Position numbers and translations under genes: made by a program
Notes under the pieces: generated by a model
Told to the model about the DNA's origin: nothing
The model's database searches: none
Seen by the model: only the letters and a program-made list of their open reading frames with translations
In this document: one piece after another, positions 57,304 through 64,000 of the stretch
Layout: the number at the start of each line of letters is the position of its first letter
Position numbering within the stretch: the first letter of the stretch is position 1
Assembly (NCBI GenBank): GCA_949825065.1
Contig: OX463855.1
Span: forward strand, 41,926,093-41,990,092
DNA length: 64,000 bases
Source: Odontocerum albicorne
Taxonomy: Eukaryota; Arthropoda; Insecta; Trichoptera; Odontoceridae
Reading direction: 5' to 3'

Positions 57304-57727
57304 GTTTCCATTATTATGCCCCTCGTGCTGTTTCCATTATTATGCCCCTCATGCTGTTTCCATTATTATGCCCCTCATGCTGTTTCCATTATTATGCCCC
57401 TCGTGCTGTTTCCATTATTATGCCCCTCGTGCTGTTTCCATTATTATTCCCCTCATGCTGTTTCCATTATTATGCCCCTCATGCTGTTTCTATTATTATG
57501 CCCCTCATGCTGTTTCCATTATTATGCCCCTCATGCTGTTTCCATTATTATGCCCCTCATGCTGTTTCCATTATTATGCCCCTCATGCTGTTTCCATTAT
57601 TATGCCCCTCATGCTGTTTCCATTATTATGCCCCTCATGCTGTTTCCATTATTATGCCCCTCATGCTGTTTCCATTATTATGCCCCTCATGCTGTTTCCA
57701 TTATTATGCCCCTCATGCTGTTTCTGA
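57304..57727. repeat. 26-bp minisatellite, 16 copies
   Basis: Unit: tttccattattatgcccctc plus atgctg. ORFs up to 202 codons across it are by-products of the repeat. Flanks 56906-57303 and 57728-58205 show no gene. Confidence 0.97.
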
Positions 57728-58205
57728 GAAAATTTGGCTTTTTCAAACGTTGGCAAAGGGTAACAAACTTTCTTCCTTTTGCACGGTACCCATCAGAGTA
57801 TCCGAATTGGCGATTCAGACATGATGAAGAGTGTGGCCGGGAGCCAGTAATTGAACCTCGGGCTTAGAAGCAATGAGTATATACAGAACTTGCAGAGTTT
57901 ATCCTGATAAAGCGTAACAGATGTACACTCTAAGTGAATCTGGTAGATAATAGATCCATCCGATACAATAGCCCATTGGTTACAGCTACTTCTGATGTTT
58001 GGACATGACATGCACCTATATGACCAAATAATGACACGGGACGATCGACCGATAATTATGCAAAACCACATTAGATTGTTGCCATTGCCGAGATATTTTA
58101 TTTTATGCTAAAAAATAAAATATTTTATAAATTAAATTAAAAAGCCCACCAGAGCGGTAAATGTACACCGAATGCAGTTCAAGTCAATATTATTCAATAT
58201 CTTAT

Positions 58206-58575
58206 GTAAAAGCATTCCCTCGTAAATAGTAAATAGCATTTAGTAACAAGCGACGAGTCAGACGGTTGCGAGGAGAACTGTTTCCTGAGTTCACTCAACA
58301 ATACCATACATGTACGAGTAGTTCCATGGCATCAATCTAAAAGCATTCCCTCGTAAATAGTAAATAGCATTTAGTAACAAGCGACGAGTCAGACGGTTGC
58401 GAGGAGAACTGTTTCCTGATTTCAATCAACAATACCAACTCAACAATACCATACATGTACGAGTAGTTCCATGGCATCAATCTAAAAGCATTCCCTCGTA
58501 AATAGCATTTAGTAACAAGCGACGAGTCAGACAGTTGCGAGGAGAACTGTTTCCTGAGTTCACTCAACAATACCA
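58206..58575. repeat. About 130-145-bp direct repeat, 3 copies
   Basis: taaaagcattccctcgtaaa begins each copy at about 58206, 58338 and 58483. Small internal deletions separate the copies. Includes tgtacgagtagttcc. Confidence 0.9.
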
Positions 58576-58583
58576 ACAATACC

Positions 58584-59157
58584 ACAATAGTTTGATTCAT
58601 GATTGACTGAGAGCTAATATCAGTGGCAACTTGCTCCGCAACCATTTGCCATGTACTCGTACAATAGTTTGATTCATGATTGACTGAGAGCTAATATCAG
58701 TGGCAACTTGCTCCGCAACCATTTGCCATGTACTCGTACAATAGTTTGATTCATGATTGACTGACAGCTAATATCAGTGGCAACTTGCTCCGCAACCATT
58801 TGCCATGTACTCGTACAATAGTTTGATTCATGATTGACTGACAGCTAATACCAGTGGCAACTTGCTCCGCAACCATTTGCCATGTACTCGTACAATAGTT
58901 TGATTCATGATTGACTGACAGCTAATATCAGTGGCAACTTGCTCCGCAACCATTTGCCATGTACTCGTACAATAGTTTGATTCATGATTGACTGACAGCT
59001 AATATCAGTGGCAACTTGCTCCGCAACCATTTGCCATGTACTCGTACAATAGTTTGATTCATGATTGACTGACAGCTAATACCAGTGGCAACTTGCTCCG
59101 CAACCATTTGCCATGTACTCGTACAATAGTTTGATTCATGATTGACTGACAGCTAAT
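58584..59157. repeat. 77-bp minisatellite, about 7.5 copies
   Basis: Unit: caatagtttgattcatgatt plus gactgacagctaatatcagt plus ggcaacttgctccgcaacca plus tttgccatgtactcgta. Carries TACTCGTA in each unit. Confidence 0.96.
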
Positions 59158-59580
59158 AAGAAAACATTGGGAAGTGTTAGCCGGTTAATACTCGTAATAA
59201 TTCATGTAAGACTATAGACGTATGAACATGCCAATACTCACAGTTAAAATTGTTTAAAATTTGAAATTAATAAAAAAAACATGCGTTTAGTAAACATCGT
59301 TAATTTCAGCAGTTATTTCTCTAAAGCTTTCTCTTTAAATACTAGTATTGCACTAATCCAATCCTCTTTACTTGAAGTAATAAAGCCATTATATATTGTA
59401 TCTGTTGTCTTGAAGAAAATTACGATAACTGCATAATTGCTTTCATTTGAGGATAGCTTCTCAATCTGTACTATTTTTCATCTTGAAATTATCAGAAATT
59501 GATCAAAATTCGCAAATGTCCGCTACTGTGCTAGGAATGAGTTTATAAATCCGGAATTTTCCATAAACGTTTTGTTGTTT

Positions 59581-59662
59581 CAAATCCGGCAGGTCACCAC
59601 CAAATCCGGCAGGTCACCACCAAATCCGGCAGGTCACCACCAAATCCGGCAGGTCACCACCA
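59581..59662. repeat. 20-bp repeat, 4 copies
   Basis: Unit caaatccggcaggtcaccac. The rest of 59158-60144 holds no gene apart from the probable 3' UTR of the minus-strand gene. Confidence 0.95.
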
Positions 59663-59765
59663 ATTATGGCGAGAAGTTGAATGTGTTGCCAAGTTTTGAA
59701 ACAAAAAAATTTACGAAAATTCAAATTCAAACATCAAAATGAAGTAATTATCAAAAATATTATAC

Positions 59766-59772
59766 TTTTATT
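59766..59772 (-). terminator. Candidate poly(A) signal for the TMEM245-like gene
   Basis: The minus strand has aataaa within acttttattta, about 375 nt beyond the stop codon. Other AT-rich signals could serve instead. Confidence 0.35.
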
Positions 59773-60144
59773 TAAAATTGTTTCTACATCACAAAACGAA
59801 TGAAGAATTTTATGTGTTTTGTAAATTGTGAGTGGCAGAAAGTGTGTTCTGTCAAAAAAATCTTTTTTAAGGCTCGATTCCCACTTGAGCACTTAAGCAC
59901 GAGCTGTTAAAGAACTGCCTTTGGGTCTACTGTGAGCGGACCGTAGAATATCCGCAGTGTGACAGAACTCGCATACTAAATGTTTAAATGGTGTGTTACG
60001 TCAAATTATAAAGTTGGCTGTCTGCAGACGATAGTTATAAAGTAAGTTCGCAGTATGACCGCCGTCAAGTGGGATTCTGCTCCCAAGAGTTGTTGTGAGC
60101 TCTGTGAGCGGCGACTGCGGAGATTAGGTGATGAACATCGCACG

Positions 60145-60337
60145 TTACCCCAGCCTGACTTGCATCGCAGAGGTGGGGGTGCGTTCCTCGAGCGGAGTCT
60201 CCTTGAAGAGGCTGGAGGAGAGGGTGAGCGCCACCAGTAGGCAACACAGCAGCAGCGGCCCTAAAATGGCGCCTTCCACCCCGAGGCAGAACAGTCCACC
60301 CGCTATGGCTAGCCCAGTCAGGTACGGGTGCCCTCCA
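60145..60337 (-). CDS. TMEM245: 3'-terminal coding exon of a TMEM245-like membrane protein
   Basis: On the minus strand a good acceptor (tatgttgtttcag|T at 60338) opens 63 codons ending in taa at 60145-60147. They read GGHPYLTGLAIAGGLFCLG then VEGAILGPLLCCLLVALTL, followed by a short hydrophilic tail ending MQVRLG. This matches the last two membrane segments of TMEM245, a eukaryotic multipass protein related to the AI-2E transporter superfamily, where GGHPYLTGLA.AGG and GLEGAI.GP are conserved. The first base completes a codon from the previous exon. No upstream exon is recognised between here and 64000, so the gene must continue beyond the window. Its exact function is not established; the family is thought to be transporter-like. 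Confidence 0.75.
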
Positions 60338-60521
60338 CTGAAACAACATAGCCAAATTATTTATAGAAACATATATTTTCAGTTCGCTCATCGTGTACAA
60401 TGTTTTTTTTTTAATTTCTGCAACTGCAAATATTTACAAATTTGCTAAGCTCTGAAATCACTGAAAAATTTCTCTTTGAAAATGAGTTAACTGGGTTTGA
60501 CAGACTAGCTTTTTAAAATCT

Positions 60522-61612
60522 TAACCTGTTCCCTGACCAGAGAGACTTCAAGTCATTTACTTAATCTTGTCTCGAGCATGTTACCAATATGACAATGATA
60601 TATCTTGCCTGGCAGTTTAGCAGTTTAATCACTAGTGGCGAGTATCAGGAAGACAGAGTATATCAAATACAATCTTAAGCTGGTCCATGACTAGAGAGAC
60701 TTACGTGTAAACCCATTGATCTTGTCTTGTACTCCCACTGCCCTGAACGTGTTACCAATATCCCAATGGCGGGCATCGGGAAGACAGAGTATATCAAATA
60801 GAATCTTAAGCTGGTCCATGACTAGAGAGACTTACGTGTAAGCTTATTGATCTTGTCTTGTACTCCCACTGCCCTGAACGTGTTACCAATATCCCAATGG
60901 CGGGCATCGGGAAGACAGAGTATATCAAATAGAATCTTAAGCTGGTCCATGACTAGAGAGACTTACGTGTAAGCTTATTGATCTTGTCTTGTACTCCCAC
61001 TGCCCTGAACGTGTTACCAATATCCCAATGGCGGGCATCGGGAAGACAGAGTATATCAAATAGAATCTTAAGCTGGTCCATGACTAGAGAGACTTACGTG
61101 TAAGCTTATTGATCTTGTCTTGTACTCCCACTGCCCTGAACGTGTTACCAATATCCCAATGGCGGGCATCGGGAAGACAGAGTATATCAAATAGAATCTT
61201 AAGCTGGTCCATGACTAGAGAGACTTACGTGTAAGCTTATTGATCTTGTCTTGTACTCCCACTGCCCTGAACGTGTTACCAATATCCCAATGGCGGGCAT
61301 CGGGAAGACAGAGTATATCAAATAGAATCTTAAGCTGGTCCATGACTAGAGAGACTTACGTGTAAGCTTATTGATCTTGTCTTGTACTCCCACTGCCCTG
61401 AACGTGTTACCAATATCCCAATGGCGGGCATCGGGAAGACAGAGTATATCAAATAGAATCTTAAGCTGGTCCATGACTAGAGAGACTTACGTGTAAGCTT
61501 ATTGATCTTGTCTTGTACTCCCACTGCCCTGAACGTGTTACCAATATCCCAATGGCGGGCATCGGGAAGACAGAGTATATCAAATAGAATCTTAAGCTGG
61601 TCCATGACTAGA
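60522..61612. repeat. 131-bp minisatellite, about 8 copies, in the TMEM245-like gene's intron
   Basis: Unit includes cttaagctggtccatgacta and gagagacttacgtgtaagct and ccaatggcgggcatcgggaa. The first copy is diverged; the later ones are almost identical. Confidence 0.96.
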
Positions 61613-61689
61613 ACTATATGCCGATACAGATACGGTAACTGTATCTAATACAAATTCAAATCTAGAAACAACTGAGGATGAAAATATCC

Positions 61690-63130
61690 CGATGATCTTA
61701 CCAGGACAAATCAGATACTCAATTTAACGGAATGAAATCCGGTAAGGCCACTGGTACCGACGGTTTTTCCATTGATGTCTTTGAACAAACAGGTCGAGAA
61801 GTGGATACCATCTTATCAACACTTTTCAACAAGTGCCTTCTAAAAAAGACATTCCAGAAGATTGGAAATCTACAACCGTAATACTTCTCCATAAGAAAGG
61901 CGATCAAGAGGATTTTAAGAACTACCATCCAATCGGCATGTCACGAGTACCTATTCTATACAATTTTTTAATCAAGATCTTAACTAACCGACTCGAGAAC
62001 TTTTTGACACAAACCAACTACGAGAACCAGCTGGATTCAGGAAGGGTTTCAGTACCATGGATCATATGCTGCGGGAAATAATAGAATGATGTGAGGAATA
62101 CGAAATTCCTCTATACCTGGCCTTTGTCGACTACGAAAAGGCCATTGACTCAGTCAAGAAAATTGCCATACTACTATAGAAGCTCTAAAGACACAAGGCT
62201 TTGGTATTGATAAGGCATATGTTACAATCAGTTGTTCAATAACATCCATAAGGATGCAACAGCAAAAATACATCTCCACAAATCCTCAAGATAAGGGAGT
62301 TCGTCAAAGGGATATTATTTCCCCAAAATTATTCAGAGCTACACTTGAATATGCCTTTAGTAAAGTGGAATGGAATAATACAGCCTGACGATTGATGGAT
62401 TTGCAGATATCGTTATATTTTTACAAAACCCGAATGATCTTCAGCACACACTGCAGGAATTGGCAGAGGTCAGTAAAGAAGTTGGTTTAAAAATGAATAT
62501 ATCAAAAACCAAATATATGATGAACAGCATTGCTACCTCAAAACCAATAATCGTAGATGGAAAGTTGCCCGAAATCATCCAGAAACATGTGTATTTGAGC
62601 CAGATTAATTCCTTTGTAGGTGGCATATCGGAAGAGATAGCACGAAGGATAAAGCTAGCATGGAGCTCATTTGGACAACATCTTCAAAAGTAATCTCCCA
62701 ATATTTTTTAAACAAAGGGTCTACAACCAGTGTATTCTCCCACTACTTACGTATGGCTGCGAGACATGGACGCTCACAGTAAAGAACACACAAAAGTTCC
62801 AGACCGCACAAAGGGGCATGGAGAGATGCATGTTGGGATATATTAAAAGAGACCGTAAACTAAACACCTGGATTCGCAACAAAACAAAGGTGTGCAAGAA
62901 AATGAAGTGGCAATGGGCAGGACACGTAGCCAGAATGTCAGATTGCCGATGGACATCCGAAATAATCTAATGGTACCTAAGAGGCATGAAGAGGCCCAGA
63001 AGAAGATCGAAGGTACGCTGGATAAATTAAATCAGGAAGCATGGCAGCATCACATGGCATCAACGAGCAAAAAACCTAACTATTTGGAGTCAACTTGGGC
63101 AGACCTTCATCCAGCAGTGGATGGTTCCTG
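61690..63130 (+). pseudogene. RTE LINE relic (reverse transcriptase), heavily decayed
   Basis: Reads through the RT domain in several frames: SGKATGTDGFSIDVF near 61740, DIPEDWKSTTVILLHKKGDQ, FKNYHPIGM, a LAFVDYEKAIDSV block (first catalytic Asp), GVRQRDIISPKLF, a shortened ADIVIF catalytic box near 62402, NISKTKYMM, YGCETW and WAGHVARMSD. Stops and frameshifts break every block. It is a longer relative of 4617-5656. It sits antisense within the putative intron of the TMEM245-like gene. Confidence 0.88.
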
Positions 63131-63422
63131 GTTGATATTTATTTTAGATAGTTACTCGTACAGCTGTTGAGCATACAATTAATGATTACATGGACATAGC
63201 TAAGAAAAATAATGAATTTTTGGTTACCTATTGAAATAATGAATATTAGAGCCTATCATGTAAAATAGAATTCAAACAACGAATAATTGTAAAATGAGGT
63301 GTAATGTGTGTTGATATGCAAAGAAGTCAGAAGAAAATGTCAGTGCTTCGAAAGAAAAAAAACGGATTGGAATTTTGAAGCATGGAAAATGATATAAGAC
63401 AGAGAAATGTATGGTAGAAGTC

Positions 63423-64000
63423 TACGAGGCGTATCCAGAAATTAAGTGTACTGAGGCTCTCACGACCAGATGGATTTCATTTTCGACATGTTGGCTACAC
63501 TTCCGTGTAGCCTGACCCTTCCCCTCCGCAACGAGACCGGTTCGAGGTCAAAACGTTGAGAAGTGTCAACGCGACAACACGTTTAGTGAAAAATATCAAC
63601 CCAATCTCCCGCCAAATGCGAAATTTTGTAAAAAGGCAAGAGTTTTTGAGGCACTGCAAACTCCATGGAGATGAATTTCTCCGCTCCATCGTTACTGGAG
63701 ATGAAACTTGGGTTGCACACTACACGCCTGAAACCAAAAGGCAGTCTCAACAGTGGTGTCACACCTCTTCAGATTACTATCTCTTTACCTCCCTGAAGCT
63801 GCACATGGGTGGAAAAAGGTTTTCAACCGACGAGGAGGTAAAGGAGGAGGTGGAGAAGTGGACGGAGGGGTTGGCGGGAAACTACTTCGAGGAAGGCATC
63901 AAAAAGTTGATACCCCGCTTCACCACCTGCATTGAGAGGAATGGCGACTATGTCGAAAAATAGCTTACATATGTACTACGGTAACCACGTAATTTTTTTG
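63423..64000 (+). mobile_element. Internally deleted mariner (same family as 25243), cut by window end
   Basis: Left terminus TA|CGAGGCGTATCCAGAAAT. The copy keeps the 5' UTR, a piece around EFLRHCKLHGDEFLRSIVTG with DETW, and the C-terminal LKLHMGGKRFSTDEEVKEEV part. It lacks most of the DNA-binding domain and the segment holding the second and third catalytic residues. The right terminus lies beyond 64000. Confidence 0.9.
63556..63963 (+). pseudogene. Deleted mariner transposase remnant
   Basis: An open frame of 135 codons fusing the first catalytic region (VTGDETWVAHYTPETKRQSQ) directly to DYYLFTSLKLHMGG after an internal deletion. Not functional as a transposase. Confidence 0.9.

Noticed and set aside
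57259..57867. 202-codon His/Cys-rich ORF
   Set aside because: Produced by the 26-bp array; three overlapping frames are open at once.
60055..60400. Plus-strand and alternative minus-strand ORFs across the TMEM245-like exon
   Set aside because: They are other-frame readings of the exon. Only the frame opened by the tttcag acceptor matches a known protein.
1..64000. tRNA or rRNA genes
   Set aside because: No cloverleaf with the A/B-box motifs or rRNA-like block was recognised by eye; a dedicated scan would be needed to exclude diverged copies.

Overview
The window looks like a piece of an insect nuclear genome. Supporting this are spliced genes, three mariner lineages, RTE and CR1/Jockey-like non-LTR relics, hAT, Penelope-like and LTR pieces, and an AT-rich background. 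A secreted protein with two tandem C-type lectin domains recalls the lepidopteran immulectin layout, but the order cannot be settled from sequence alone. There are no bacterial operons and no CRISPR array.

Host genes. (1) A six-exon plus-strand gene runs from 22750 to 41194. Every splice junction is phase 1 and joins in frame. It encodes an inferred 417-residue secreted protein: signal peptide, CTLD1 (exons 2-3), CTLD2 (exons 4-5) and a C-terminal coiled coil (exon 6). (2) A minus-strand 3'-terminal exon of a TMEM245-like multipass membrane protein lies at 60145-60337. Its upstream exons should lie beyond the right edge.

Layout. 1-22 kb is almost all minisatellite: about a dozen unrelated arrays with monomers of 29-154 bp, one of them split by an apparently intact cecropia-type mariner (15445-16728). 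22.4-41.2 kb is the lectin-like gene, with arrays or transposons in all five introns (a 3.6 kb array in intron 3; a mariner pseudogene and a hAT relic broken by a solo LTR in intron 5). 41.2-59 kb holds a Penelope-like fragment, a 35-bp array split by an LTR-like insertion, a complete but dead hAT element, a mauritiana-type mariner with an intact ORF, and a 2.5 kb array of 134/124-bp units. 59-64 kb holds the TMEM245-like exon, a 131-bp array, a decayed RTE LINE and an internally deleted mariner cut by the window edge.

Most unusual signal. The octamer TACGAGTA (or TACTCGTA) occurs dozens of times outside arrays and hundreds of times within them. In two unrelated minisatellites it segregates as presence or absence of exactly six bases (CGAGTA) placed after a TA, and in a hAT coding relic it appears as extra codon pairs. 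The pattern looks like repeated TA -> TA-CGAG-TA insertion. One resident mariner family begins TA|CGAGGC, so transposon excision footprints are a natural hypothesis. By eye, tandem arrays cover about 40% of the window, and several grew out of transposon coding sequence.
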